A stretch of DNA of 64,000 bases from Catellatospora sp. IY07-71 (GTDB taxonomy: Bacteria > Actinomycetota > Actinomycetes > Mycobacteriales > Micromonosporaceae). Positions 52,673-61,540 of the stretch are shown in pieces (within the stretch, counting starts at the first letter, position 1; every line of letters begins with the position of its first letter). The stretch lies in contig NZ_AP023360.1 in the NCBI RefSeq assembly GCF_018326265.1, forward strand, positions 6,817,001 to 6,881,000. The letters are read 5' to 3'. Under the pieces are notes generated by a model, which worked only from the letters and a program-made list of their open reading frames with translations, was not told where the DNA came from and did no database searches. The translations under genes were made by a program, and so were the position numbers.

Positions 52673-53141
52673 CCGTGTTTGCCAGAGTGATCCGGAAGGT
52701 CCCGGTCAGCTGCAGCGGGAGCTGCTCCCGCAGCACGGCCGCCGAGTAGATCTGCGGCGGCTCGTTCATGCCCGGCAGCACGACCCCGTAGGCGACATGC
52801 CCGCCCGGCACCTCGGTGACGGTGAAGGGGTAGGCGCAGCTGGTGCCCTGCAGCTGGCGGTTGGCCGCTTCCTTCTTGAGGTGCCCCACCGCGATGATCA
52901 CCCCGGTCTCGCTGAGCACATGGACCCTGTCGTCGGGCAGGTCCGGGCAGAGCTCGCCCTCCCGCTTCGCTCCGGTCACGGTCGCCGTCCCGTCCACGGT
53001 GAACGGGTCGCCCACCTCTGAACCGCCGATCAGCGCGACGACACCGCCCCCGAGTAGCATCCCCGCCATTGCGGCCACGGCGGGAACGGCGATCCGGTCG
53101 ACGCGGCGACGGGTATTCGAGGAGCTGTGCGGTTCAGTCAT
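52662..53141 (-). CDS. Hypothetical exported or membrane-anchored protein
   Basis: A 159-residue protein. A basic start (SSSNTRRRVDRIAVPAVAAM) precedes a hydrophobic stretch AGMLLGGGVVALIGG, acting as signal anchor near residues 17-40. A beta-rich domain follows with two Cys (GELCPDLPDDRVHVL, GTSCAYPFTVTEVPGGHVAY) that could form a disulfide outside the cell. No known family recognised. A GTG 3 codons upstream is an alternative start. Confidence 0.65.
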   Translation of the reverse strand: MTEPHSSSNTRRRVDRIAVPAVAAMAGMLLGGGVVALIGGSEVGDPFTVDGTATVTGAKREGELCPDLPDDRVHVLSETGVIIAVGHLKKEAANRQLQGTSCAYPFTVTEVPGGHVAYGVVLPGMNEPPQIYSAAVLREQLPLQLTGTFRITLANTVRS

Positions 53142-53401
53142 GGCGCGCACAGTAGTCGACTCAGTCCATCACGTGGGGCGGGCGCGAGCGGCGCAGTTCC
53201 GCCACGTCGGCTCGGCGCGCCCGGCCGTCGGGCAGGATGGGATCGGGAGCCGCCCGGCGATCACCAGGCAGGACTTCTCGATCAATAGGACACCGCCGCC
53301 CCGAGCGTGCGCGAGGGCGCTCGCCGTGGTGGGGTATGAGTGACAAGGGACGCAGCGGCGCGGCCGTTTCACATCGGGCTTTCACGACCAGGAGTCACAT
53401 C

Positions 53402-54829
53402 ATGGCAGCACAGATCGGTGTCACGGGGCTGGCGGTGATGGGCGCGAACCTCGCCCGCAACCTGGCCCGCAACGGCTACACCGTCGCGGTGCACAACCGC
53501 AGCCGCGCCCGCACCGACGCGCTGATCGCCGAGCACGGCCACGAGGGCGACTTCGTCCCGGCGGAGACGCTGCAGGAGCTGGTCGGCGCGCTGGAGAAGC
53601 CGCGCCGCGTCCTGATCATGGTCAAGGCCGGCAAGCCGGTCGACGACGTGATCGACGACCTGGTGCCGCTGCTCGACGCCGACGACATCATCATCGACGC
53701 GGGCAACTCCCACTACACCGACACCCGCCGCCGCGAGGCCGCGCTGGCCGAGAAGGGCCTGCACTTCGTCGGCGTGGGCGTGTCCGGTGGCGAGGAGGGC
53801 GCGCTCAAGGGCCCGTCGATCATGCCGGGCGGGTCGAAGAAGTCGTACGAGTCGCTCGGGCCCATGCTTGAGAAGATCTCCGCCCACGTCGACGGCGAGC
53901 CGTGCTGCTCCTGGATCGGCACCGACGGCGCCGGCCACTTCGTGAAGATGGTCCACAACGGCATCGAGTACGCCGACATGCAGGTCATCGGCGAGGCGTT
54001 CGACCTGCTGCGCGCAGGCGCGGGCATCGAGCCGGCCGAGCAGTCGAAGATCTTCGCCGAGTGGAACAAGGGCGACCTGTCGTCCTTCCTGATCGAGATC
54101 ACCGCCGAGGTGCTCGGGCACGTCGACGCCAAGACCGGCAAGCCGTTCGTGGACGTCGTGGTCGACGCCGCGGGCATGAAGGGCACCGGCGGCTGGACCG
54201 TCATCGCGGCGCTGGAGCTGGGCTCGCCGGTCACCGGCATCGCCGAGTCGGTGTTCGCCCGCGCCCTGTCGTCGCAGGCCGCGCAGCGTCCCGTGGCGCA
54301 GAGCCTGCTGCCCGGGCACGAGGTGAAGCTGGACCTGCCGGACACCTTCGTCGAGGACGTGCGCCAGGCGCTGTACGCGTCGAAGCTGGTCAGCTACGCC
54401 CAGGGCCTGGACATGCTGGTCGCGGCGGCCAAGGAGTACGGCTGGGAGCTGGACCTGGCCGCGATCGCGTCGCTGTGGCGGGCCGGCTGCATCATCCGGG
54501 CCTCGCTGCTGCGCGACATCACCGAGGCGTACCGGAGCGACAACCCGCCCGCCAACCTGCTGTTCGCGCCGGCGTTCACCGAGGCGATCGGGGCGGCCGT
54601 GCCGGCCTGGCGCCGGGTCGTGGCCACCGCCGCGCAGCTGGGCATCCCCGCCCCGGTGTTCTCGTCCTCCCTGGCGTACTACGACGGCCTGCGCCGCGAG
54701 CGCCTGCCCGCCGCGCTGACCCAGGGCCTGCGCGACCTGTTCGGGGCGCACACCTACAAGCGGGTCGACGCCGACGGCGTGTTCCACACCCTGTGGTCGG
54801 GCGACAAGACCGAGCGCCAGGAGTCCTGA
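53402..54829 (+). CDS. gnd: 6-phosphogluconate dehydrogenase (decarboxylating)
   Basis: The oxidative pentose-phosphate enzyme converting 6-phosphogluconate to ribulose 5-phosphate with NADP. 475 residues, the long form. The cofactor motif is IGVTGLAVMGANLARNLARN. The substrate loop is GVGVSGGEEGALKGPSIMPG with catalytic Ser/Gly residues, and the catalytic Lys and Asn lie in HFVKMVHNGIEYADMQ. The C-terminus TYKRVDADGVFHTLWSGDK is standard. The Shine-Dalgarno CAGGAG lies about 10 bp before ATG 53402. It is followed by a perfect hairpin terminator and stands alone here. Confidence 0.96.
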   Translation: MAAQIGVTGLAVMGANLARNLARNGYTVAVHNRSRARTDALIAEHGHEGDFVPAETLQELVGALEKPRRVLIMVKAGKPVDDVIDDLVPLLDADDIIIDAGNSHYTDTRRREAALAEKGLHFVGVGVSGGEEGALKGPSIMPGGSKKSYESLGPMLEKISAHVDGEPCCSWIGTDGAGHFVKMVHNGIEYADMQVIGEAFDLLRAGAGIEPAEQSKIFAEWNKGDLSSFLIEITAEVLGHVDAKTGKPFVDVVVDAAGMKGTGGWTVIAALELGSPVTGIAESVFARALSSQAAQRPVAQSLLPGHEVKLDLPDTFVEDVRQALYASKLVSYAQGLDMLVAAAKEYGWELDLAAIASLWRAGCIIRASLLRDITEAYRSDNPPANLLFAPAFTEAIGAAVPAWRRVVATAAQLGIPAPVFSSSLAYYDGLRRERLPAALTQGLRDLFGAHTYKRVDADGVFHTLWSGDKTERQES

Positions 54830-54840
54830 CGTCTTTGCGA

Positions 54841-54885
54841 ACAAAGCTCCGTTCATGCCGCTTTGCTGCGTGAACGGAGCTTTGT
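54841..54885 (+). terminator. Hairpin terminator after gnd
   Basis: ACAAAGCTCCGTTCA (54841-54855) and TGAACGGAGCTTTGT (54871-54885) form a perfect 15-bp stem with a 15-nt loop, 11 bp after the stop. An alternative small stem CTTTG-CGAA-CAAAG (54833-54846) competes with its base. Confidence 0.8.
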
Positions 54886-54965
54886 GCTTGCCGCCCCGTG
54901 CGATGCGGGCAGGACGACCCCGATACGGTGTTGATTCAACTTTGAGCTCCGAGGAGTGAACGCCT

Positions 54966-56261
54966 GTGGGCGGCTACGGCACCCAGATCCTGCTGGTGCT
55001 TGTCCTGATGTTGATCAACGGAGCCCTGTCGGGCAGCGAGATGGCACTCATCTCGCTCCGCGAGTCGCAGATCCAGCGGCTCGAGCGCTCCTCCTCCGGC
55101 GGCCGGGTGCTCGCCCGCCTGTCCCGGGACCCGAACCGGTTCCTGGCCACCATCCAGATCGGCATCACCCTGGCCGGCTTCCTGGCCTCGGCCTTCGCCG
55201 CCACCTCGCTGGCCCAGCCGCTCGTGCCCGCACTCGCGTTCCTCGGCTCCGCCGCCGAGGTCGTCGCCATCGTCCTGGTGACCCTGGTCCTGACGTTCCT
55301 GACCCTGGTGCTGGGCGAACTGGCCCCCAAGCGCATCGCCATGCAGCGCGCCGAGGGCTGGGCGCTGCTCGCGGCCCGGCCGCTGGACTGGATGGCCACC
55401 GCGTCGCGGCCCATCGTCTGGCTGCTCGGCAAGGCCACCGACGTGATCGTGCGGATCGCCGGCGTCGACCCGCGGGCCGGGCGCGAGGAGATCTCCGCCG
55501 AGGAGATCCGCGACCTGGTCGTCGCGCAGCGCGGCTTCAGCGCCCAGCAACGCGAGATCATCTCCGGTGCGTTCGAGATCACCGAACGGGACATCCGGGA
55601 GATCCTCATCCCGCGGCGCGAGGTGTTCGCCCTGGCCGCCGACCTGACCGTCGAGGAGGGCCTGCGCGAGCTGGCGAACTCCGGCCACAGCCGGGCCCCC
55701 GTGGTCCGCGACGGCGACCTGGACACGGTCGTCGGCGTGGTGCACCTGCGCGACCTGCTCGACGCCGAGGGCGAGGTCGGCGAGCGCGCCCGGCCCGCGA
55801 TCTTCCTGCCGGAGACGCTGTCGGTGTCGGACGCCATGCGCCAGCTGCGCTCGCAGCGCGAGCAGTTCGCCCTGGTGGTGGACGAGCACGGCTCGATCGA
55901 CGGCATCCTCACCATGGAAGACCTGGTGGAGGAGGTCGTCGGCGAGATCTACGACGAGACCGACCGGGACATCGTCGCGGTGGTCCGCGAGGACGACGAC
56001 GTGTTCCTGCTGCCCGGCTCGTTCCCGCTGCACGACCTGCCCGATCTCGGCATCGACGTGGACCGGCTGGGCGAGGTGGACTACACCACCGTCGCGGGCC
56101 TGGTGCTGGACCGGCTGGGCCGCATCCCGACCGAGCCCGGCGACGTCGTGAAGGCGCCCGGCTTCACCGCCGAGGTGGTCGAGGTCGCCGAGCGCAGCAT
56201 CACCAAGATCCGCCTGCGCCTGGTCCGCGACCGCGACCGGCACACCGACCGGACCGCCTGA
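54966..56261 (+). CDS. CNNM/CorC (HlyC-type) family membrane protein
   Basis: A 431-residue protein with an N-terminal CNNM (DUF21) membrane domain (LINGALSGSEMALISLRESQ, then FLTLVLGELAPKRIAMQRAE). Two CBS domains follow (EILIPRREVFALAADLTVEE and SQREQFALVVDEHGSIDGIL), then a C-terminal CorC/HlyC domain (LPGSFPLHDLPDLGIDV). Proteins of this kind function in Mg2+ or Co2+ efflux; hemolysin is a historic name. AGGAG precedes the GTG. It may be followed by the methyltransferase gene after a hairpin. Confidence 0.93.
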   Translation: MGGYGTQILLVLVLMLINGALSGSEMALISLRESQIQRLERSSSGGRVLARLSRDPNRFLATIQIGITLAGFLASAFAATSLAQPLVPALAFLGSAAEVVAIVLVTLVLTFLTLVLGELAPKRIAMQRAEGWALLAARPLDWMATASRPIVWLLGKATDVIVRIAGVDPRAGREEISAEEIRDLVVAQRGFSAQQREIISGAFEITERDIREILIPRREVFALAADLTVEEGLRELANSGHSRAPVVRDGDLDTVVGVVHLRDLLDAEGEVGERARPAIFLPETLSVSDAMRQLRSQREQFALVVDEHGSIDGILTMEDLVEEVVGEIYDETDRDIVAVVREDDDVFLLPGSFPLHDLPDLGIDVDRLGEVDYTTVAGLVLDRLGRIPTEPGDVVKAPGFTAEVVEVAERSITKIRLRLVRDRDRHTDRTA

Positions 56262-56367
56262 CCGCCACCGCGGCCCGTGCCGCCGGGGCAAGATCGCTGC
56301 TGGGGTCGTCTGTGGGACCCGTCCTCGCCTGCGCCCCCGCAACGGCCGCCTGCCCTGCTGACTTCCT

Positions 56368-56409
56368 GATCCTGGTCCCGTGCCGGCGCGGCGGCGCGGG
56401 ACCAAGATC
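56368..56409 (+). terminator. Hairpin after the CNNM gene
   Basis: GATCCTGGTCCCG (56368-56380) and CGGGACCAAGATC (56397-56409) form a 13-bp stem with one mismatch and a 16-nt loop. It lies between two plus-strand genes, so the methyltransferase probably has its own promoter. Confidence 0.6.
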
Positions 56410-56442
56410 CGGCGTCGCGGCGTCCGCGGGTAACGTGAACGG

Positions 56443-57153
56443 GTGACCGACCAGGACCTCAAGCCGTTCTTCGCGGCGGCAGCCGCCGGGCTCACCTTCA
56501 ACGCTCCGCTCGGCGAGCTGCGCGCCGCCGACCTGATCCGGCGGCTGGCCCCGGCCGGCCCCGGCTGGCGTGCTCTCGACCTCGGCTGCGGCAACGGCGA
56601 GCTGCTGATGCGCCTTTGCGACGCGTACGGCATCAGCGGCGACGGCGTCGAACGGGAGCCGCAGGACAAGCCCCACGCGGACGAACGCGCCCGGGTGCTC
56701 GGACTGGCCGACCGGGTCACCTTCCACACCGCCGACGCGACCACCTGGGACACCCCGGCTGAGCTGGTGCTCAACGTCGGCGCGAGCCACATCTGGGGCG
56801 GCGCCGAGCAGGCCCTGACCGTGCTGCACCGGCTGACCGCACCCGGCGGCCTCCTGCTGTTCGGCGAAGGCTGCTACGAGACCGACCCGGCCACCGCGAT
56901 CCGGGAGATCTTCGGCGACCTGCCCGACCTCCTCGGATTGGCGCGGCTGTGCGTCGCGGCCGGATTCCGCCCGCTGCACGTCGCGGTGTCCACGATCGGC
57001 GAGTGGGACGACTTCGAGTCCGACTGGCGTGCCGGCATCGAGCGGCTCGGCACCCCGGAGGCCCGCGCGTTCGCCGACCAGCGACGCGACGAGTATCTCG
57101 GCGGCTACCGCGGCACGGTCGGGTTCGCCTGGCTGATCCTCACCCCGGCCTGA
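56443..57153 (+). CDS. SAM-dependent methyltransferase
   Basis: A 236-residue class I methyltransferase. Motif I is RALDLGCGNGELLMRLCDAY, the acidic motif II residue lies in DGVEREPQDK, and VTFHTADATTWDTPAELVL and TAPGGLLLFGEGCYETD cover motifs III/IV. The N-terminus (LKPFFAAAAAGLTFNAPLGE) matches methyltransferases annotated for small polar substrates. GTG start. The PPOX gene follows after 41 bp. Substrate unknown. Confidence 0.85.
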   Translation: MTDQDLKPFFAAAAAGLTFNAPLGELRAADLIRRLAPAGPGWRALDLGCGNGELLMRLCDAYGISGDGVEREPQDKPHADERARVLGLADRVTFHTADATTWDTPAELVLNVGASHIWGGAEQALTVLHRLTAPGGLLLFGEGCYETDPATAIREIFGDLPDLLGLARLCVAAGFRPLHVAVSTIGEWDDFESDWRAGIERLGTPEARAFADQRRDEYLGGYRGTVGFAWLILTPA

Positions 57154-57194
57154 GCCTGCCGGGTTTCCGGCCGGCGGCTGGTTACGGTGGGCCG

Positions 57195-57713
57195 ATGCGT
57201 GAAACGGCATCCGAACTCGACGAACTCCAGGCCCTGCTCGACGCCTCGCTGTCCCGCTCCACGGCCCACCTGCAATCGATCTTCACCGCACGTACGATCG
57301 ACGCGGTGCAGCTGACCCGGATCCTGACCGGCATGTGCACGCTCGCCCTGTCCACCGTGACCGCGAAGGGCGAGCCGCGGATCAGCGGCGTGGACGGGCA
57401 CTTCCTGCACGGGCGGTGGCACTTCGGCACGGCGCGCACCGCCGCCAAGGCCCGGCATCTGGCCGCGCGCCCGGCCGCCAGCGCGGCACACATGAGAGGC
57501 GAGGACCTGGGCGTGTTCACCCACGGCACGGTCGAGATCCTCAACCCGGAGGACGGCGCACCCGCCGCAGACTGGCCGGAACTGCTGGCGTACTTCAAAG
57601 ACTGCTACGGCGCCGACGCCTTCGACTGGGAGCGCGAGGTCGTCTACTACCGGCTGCATCCGCACTGGATGACCGTGTACGCACCCGACGTGGCCAAGCT
57701 CCTGCCCGAGTGA
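57195..57713 (+). CDS. Pyridoxamine 5'-phosphate oxidase-like (PPOX) flavin/F420 protein
   Basis: A 172-residue split-barrel protein. TCTLALSTVTAKGEPRISG-type segment (LALSTVTAKGEPRISGVDGH), WHFGTARTAAKARHLAARP and EILNPEDGAPAADW are the strands and phosphate-binding residues of the PPOX fold, which binds FMN, F420 or heme. True PNPOx activity is not implied; actinobacteria have many F420-dependent or heme-related members. It is likely cotranscribed with the upstream methyltransferase. Confidence 0.82.
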   Translation: MRETASELDELQALLDASLSRSTAHLQSIFTARTIDAVQLTRILTGMCTLALSTVTAKGEPRISGVDGHFLHGRWHFGTARTAAKARHLAARPAASAAHMRGEDLGVFTHGTVEILNPEDGAPAADWPELLAYFKDCYGADAFDWEREVVYYRLHPHWMTVYAPDVAKLLPE

Positions 57714-57812
57714 GCGTGAGCGGCCCGCTTCTTGATCAGCCGTTCGGTGCGGTGCGACCGGCCGATCCGGGGGCGAGCGGGGTGCCGGATGCGACTAATC
57801 TTCGCGTTCATT

Positions 57813-60533
57813 ATGACGGAACTCACCTCACCGGCCCCCGCGTCATGGCTGCGGCGTCCCGCCGCCCGCGCCGCCGCCGCCGCGATCATCGTGCTCGTGC
57901 TCGTCGTCGCGGCCAGCGCCGCCTGGGACCCGTCCGGCCTGCTGGCCCCGGTCGGCGGGCGCGGCCTGCCACTGCTGGACACTGGCGGCGCCTACCAGTG
58001 GGCGCCGCTGCTCGTCGGGCTGCCGGTGCTGCTCGCCGCCACGGCCCTACCGCTGCTGCTGCTCGCGGGTGACCGGCCCCGGCGCTCGGCGTGGTGGGTC
58101 TTCCTCGTCACCTGGGCCACGGTTCTCGGCGCGGGGGCACTGGCGACCGCCGCGACCGGGCTGGTCACCGCGGCACCCCTGGTCGGCCCGCACCTGACCG
58201 CCGGTGCGGCGCTGCGCTTCGCCTTCGCCGTCAGCGGTTTCGCCGCGATCAAGTTCCTCCTGGTCGGCCCCCTGGTCGCCGCCCCCGCCGCACTAGCCTT
58301 CCGCCTCAGCCCGCCCCCCACGACCACGGCCACTGCAACGGCCAACTTCGGGGAAACTGCAGGTGAGCAGGCCGGGATTCGTGCAGTTTCCCCGAAAGCG
58401 GTCGATGACACGGCGCTCGATGACACGGCGCTCGATGACACGGCGCCCGCCGACGTGGCGGCCGGGCTGCCGGAGACCGGGGGCGGGCGACAGGCGGTGG
58501 TCGGGAGCGGGATCGGGCTTGCCGTGGTGGGCATGTTCGTCCTGGTGACGGTCGTGGCGGCCGTGTTCGGGGAGCGGTGGTGGCGGGGCGGGCCGGTCGG
58601 TTACGCGTTCGCCGGTCCGCTGCTCGCACCGACCGCCGCCGCCGGAGTGGTCGGGTTCGTCTGCGGTACGGCCGTGTTCCTCGGGATCTTCGGCATGACC
58701 TTGCAGGCGCTGCGACGGCGGCCGGCCCACAGCACGCTGCCGGCCGTCGCCGTGACGGTCTGGCTGGCCGCGACCGTGGCGGGGCTCGGCCTCGGCGTGC
58801 TCGGCGCGGTGACCGCCGCGCTGGCCCCCCGGCCGTCCGACGGCGGCCCGGACAGCTGGTGGATCGCCACCACCCTGCTGAGTGTCGCGACCGGTATCGG
58901 GTACGGCGTCACCACCGGCCTCATCGGCGCGCTCGGCGCGGCCGCGGCGTGGCGGTGGCGCGCGGCGCTCGTCGCGGCAGGCCGGTTCCCGCGGCTGCGG
59001 GTGGCCGCCGTGCCCGCCGTCGCGGTCCTGGTGGCGCTGCCGCTGCTGGTCGCGTCCCCGGGCGTGCCCGGCCCACAGCCGGTGACGCCGGTGCCCGCGT
59101 CCGGCGGGCTGGAGCGGCTGCACCTGCTGCCCGCCTCGGGCGAGGGCACGCTGCCGGTCATCGGGGACGTGACCGGCCGCCAGGTGATCCTGCGCGGTGT
59201 CAACGTGAACCAGCTGATCGACTACCACCTGCGCGATCCCGCGATCCCGGCGACCGCGCCGCTGACCGACGCCGACTTCGCCGACATCTCCGCGCTGGGC
59301 TTCAACGTCGTACGCCTCGGCATGTCCTGGTCGCGGCTGGAGCCGCGGCGTGGCGAGTTCGACCAGGGCTACCTGGGACAGATCCGGGCGGCGGTCGCGT
59401 CGGCCAAGGCGCACGGCGTCTACGTCGTGCTGGACATGCACCAGGACGCCTGGGGCAACGCCCTGGCCCGGCCGGATGAGCAGTGCGGCGGGGGCACCAC
59501 CCCCACCACGGGCTGGGACGGCGCGCCGGCCTGGGCGACGATCACCGACGGGACGCTGCACTGCCAGTTCCTGGCACGCGACCTGGCCCCGGCGGTGGCG
59601 ACGGCGTACACCAGCTTCTACACCGACCGGGACGGGATCCAGACCGAGCTGGTCCGCGCCTGGGCGTTCGTCGCGCAGGCGTTCGCGAACGAGCCCGCGG
59701 TCGCTGGATACGACCTGCTCAACGAACCCGGCATCGGCGCGAACCCGCCGATCAGCTCCGGGCTGCTGCTGGGCCGGTACTACGACGCGGCCATCACCGC
59801 GATCCGCGCCGCCGAGCGGGCCGGGCAGGGCTTCCCGCACCTGGTCTTCTTCGAGCCGAGTGTGCTCTGGTCCGGGCTCGCCTTCGACGTCACGCCGCCG
59901 CCCGGCTTCACCGACGACCGGCTGCTGGTCTTCGCACCGCACCCGTACAGCGAGTCGATCTCGATGGACCAGGGGTTCGGCCTGACCATCGCCACGATCG
60001 AGCGCAACCTGACGGTGTCGTCGCGCGCGGCGGCGGCGTACGGCGCGGCGCTCTGGCCCGGCGAGTGGGGCTGGTTCGGCGACCCGGCGGTGGACGGCGC
60101 GAAGGTGGCCCGGTTCGGCGCGGCGCAGGACCGGCGCGGCCTGGGCGGCGCGTTCTGGGTGTGGAAGCAGGGCTGCGGCTCGCCGGAGACCGGCCCCGAT
60201 GCGAAGACCTCCGGCAATCTCGCCAAGGTCGACTGCGTCACCGGCGCCCCCATCGCCCCGCCGGACGGCTTCGCCAGGCCGCTGACCAGGGCGTATCCAA
60301 AGGCGTTCCCCGGCCGCCTGGACACGCTGGCCGCCGCCGACGGAGGCCTGACGTTCGGCGCGACGGCCGCCGCCGACGGAGCGAGCTGCCGCCTCGACAT
60401 CTGGGTGCCCGGCGACGCGCAGCCCGTGCTCAAGACCGAGAACGTCAGTGACGCGGCAACGCTGCGGGTGCCCGGCGGCTGGCAGGTCACCGGCTGCGCG
60501 CGCGGCACCTACACGGTGGCGGTCACCCGGTAG
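57813..60533 (+). CDS. Polytopic membrane protein fused to a GH5 endoglycosylceramidase-like domain
   Basis: A 906-residue fusion. Residues ~1-440 hold about nine hydrophobic helices in two blocks separated by a polar linker (~residues 165-225) that contains an inverted repeat and a tandem repeat at DNA level. From ~450 a GH5 (cellulase-type) barrel begins (QVILRGVNVNQLIDYHLRDP). The acid/base Glu638 lies in YDLLNEPG, the nucleophile Glu751 in WPGEWGW, and conserved VVLDMHQDAWGN and FAPHPYSES segments are present. The catalytic part resembles endoglycosylceramidase-related enzymes. A C-terminal beta domain follows. ATG 57813 lies 11 nt after TAATCT; an earlier ATG 57789 is possible. Confidence 0.85.
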   Translation: MTELTSPAPASWLRRPAARAAAAAIIVLVLVVAASAAWDPSGLLAPVGGRGLPLLDTGGAYQWAPLLVGLPVLLAATALPLLLLAGDRPRRSAWWVFLVTWATVLGAGALATAATGLVTAAPLVGPHLTAGAALRFAFAVSGFAAIKFLLVGPLVAAPAALAFRLSPPPTTTATATANFGETAGEQAGIRAVSPKAVDDTALDDTALDDTAPADVAAGLPETGGGRQAVVGSGIGLAVVGMFVLVTVVAAVFGERWWRGGPVGYAFAGPLLAPTAAAGVVGFVCGTAVFLGIFGMTLQALRRRPAHSTLPAVAVTVWLAATVAGLGLGVLGAVTAALAPRPSDGGPDSWWIATTLLSVATGIGYGVTTGLIGALGAAAAWRWRAALVAAGRFPRLRVAAVPAVAVLVALPLLVASPGVPGPQPVTPVPASGGLERLHLLPASGEGTLPVIGDVTGRQVILRGVNVNQLIDYHLRDPAIPATAPLTDADFADISALGFNVVRLGMSWSRLEPRRGEFDQGYLGQIRAAVASAKAHGVYVVLDMHQDAWGNALARPDEQCGGGTTPTTGWDGAPAWATITDGTLHCQFLARDLAPAVATAYTSFYTDRDGIQTELVRAWAFVAQAFANEPAVAGYDLLNEPGIGANPPISSGLLLGRYYDAAITAIRAAERAGQGFPHLVFFEPSVLWSGLAFDVTPPPGFTDDRLLVFAPHPYSESISMDQGFGLTIATIERNLTVSSRAAAAYGAALWPGEWGWFGDPAVDGAKVARFGAAQDRRGLGGAFWVWKQGCGSPETGPDAKTSGNLAKVDCVTGAPIAPPDGFARPLTRAYPKAFPGRLDTLAAADGGLTFGATAAADGASCRLDIWVPGDAQPVLKTENVSDAATLRVPGGWQVTGCARGTYTVAVTR
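58347..58396. repeat. Perfect inverted repeat inside the GH5 gene
   Basis: TTCGGGGAAACTGCA (58347-58361) and TGCAGTTTCCCCGAA (58382-58396) are perfect 15-bp arms with a 20-nt loop. They lie in the region encoding the cytosolic or extracytoplasmic linker between the two membrane blocks and are read in frame. It resembles the intergenic terminator-like repeats of this window. Confidence 0.8.
58404..58448 (+). repeat. Three-copy 15-bp tandem repeat in the GH5 gene
   Basis: GATGACACGGCGCTC occurs at 58404-58418 and 58419-58433, and once more with a single change (58434-58448, ...GCCC). It encodes DDTAL, DDTAL and DDTAP in the polar linker. The count could vary by slippage without shifting the frame. 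Confidence 0.9.
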
Positions 60534-60539
60534 TACGGC

Positions 60540-60593
60540 ATGAACGAAGCTCCCGCCCTGCTGCCGGAACAGCATCGCGGGAGCTTCGTTCAT
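60540..60593. terminator. Perfect 17-bp hairpin between convergent GH5 and SDR genes
   Basis: Arms 60540-60556 and 60577-60593 are perfectly complementary over 17 bp with a 20-nt loop. They sit 6 bp after the GH5 stop and 12 bp before the SDR stop, so termination in both directions is likely. Confidence 0.8.
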
Positions 60594-60605
60594 GAAGACG
60601 GTGCG

Positions 60606-61376
60606 TCAGGCGAGGAACGAGTGGCGGATCAGCGAGCCGCCGTCCACGACGAGCGTCTGCCCGGTCATCCAGGAGGACTGCTGTCCGACCAGGAACACCA
60701 CCGCGTTGGCGATGTCGACGGGCTCGCCGATGCGGCCCAGCGGCGTGTGCTGGTTGATCAGCTCCTCGTTGTTCTCCCACAGCGCCTGGGCGAGCTTGGT
60801 CCGCACGATGCCCGGCGCGATGCCGTTGACCCGCACCTTAGGGGCCAGCTCGGCGGCGAACTGCCGGGTGAGGTGGATGACCGCGGCCTTGGTCGCGTTG
60901 TAGTAGCCGATGCCGGGCTCGGTGGCCAGACCGCCGACCGAGGCGATGTTCACGACGGCGCCGCCGTGCGCGGCCATCGAGGCGTGCCACACCGCCTGCG
61001 TCCACAGCACGATGGACAGCTGGTTGACCTGCACGGTCTTCTCGGCGCGGGACACGTCGAGATCGACCATGGGCCCGAAGTACGGATTGGTGCCGGCGTT
61101 GTTGACCAGCACGTCGACCGAGCCGAACTCGGCGACGGCGGCGGCGACGCAGGCTTCGGCCTGGTCCTTCTCCCCCACGTGCGCGGCCTTGGCGAGGAAG
61201 CCCGCCTTCGGGTACGCCTGGCGCAGCTCCTCGGCGACCGCGTCCAGCGCCTCCTGCCGCCGGGAGGTGAGCACGACGTTGCAGCCCTCGGCGGCCAGCG
61301 CGGCCGCGGTGGCCAGGCCGATGCCCCGGGAGGCGCCGGTGACCAGCGCGGTACGACCTTCCAGACCTGTGCGCAC
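60606..61376 (-). CDS. SDR family oxidoreductase (FabG-like)
   Basis: A 256-residue classical SDR. The cofactor loop is LVTGASRGIGLATAAALAAE with Arg-rich second strand (LTSRRQEALD), then NNAGTNPYFG, catalytic Ser in NIASVGGLATEPG and YxxxK in YYNATKAAVIHL. The C-terminus SSWMTGQTLVVDGGSLIR is standard. It likely acts on a 3-hydroxyacyl-CoA or similar, given the divergent acyl-CoA dehydrogenase. Its upstream region shares two TetR-type palindromes with that gene, so all three genes probably form one regulon. Confidence 0.9.
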   Translation of the reverse strand: MRTGLEGRTALVTGASRGIGLATAAALAAEGCNVVLTSRRQEALDAVAEELRQAYPKAGFLAKAAHVGEKDQAEACVAAAVAEFGSVDVLVNNAGTNPYFGPMVDLDVSRAEKTVQVNQLSIVLWTQAVWHASMAAHGGAVVNIASVGGLATEPGIGYYNATKAAVIHLTRQFAAELAPKVRVNGIAPGIVRTKLAQALWENNEELINQHTPLGRIGEPVDIANAVVFLVGQQSSWMTGQTLVVDGGSLIRHSFLA

Positions 61377-61429
61377 AGTTGCCCCTTAGGAATCGTTCAT
61401 GCAGTGGCTGTGCACACATTAGCGATCCG

Positions 61430-61480
61430 ACCGACCGGTCGGTAGGGTTGGTGAAAGACAACATACCAACCGGTCGGTAT
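61430..61480. promoter_or_regulatory. Two TetR-type operators between SDR and acyl-CoA dehydrogenase genes
   Basis: ACCGACCGGTCGGT (61430-61443) is a perfect 14-bp palindrome. A second site, ATACCAACCGGTCGGTAT (61463-61480), shares the ACCGGTCGGT core with one mismatch in its left arm. TTGACA at 61480-61485 could be a -35 element for the plus-strand operon. The TetR gene at 63345 is the natural candidate to bind here. Confidence 0.75.
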
Positions 61481-61540
61481 TGACAGGGTGAGGCGCCGCG
61501 CAGTGTCATGGGGCACCTCGGAGACGACGAAAGGGCGGCC

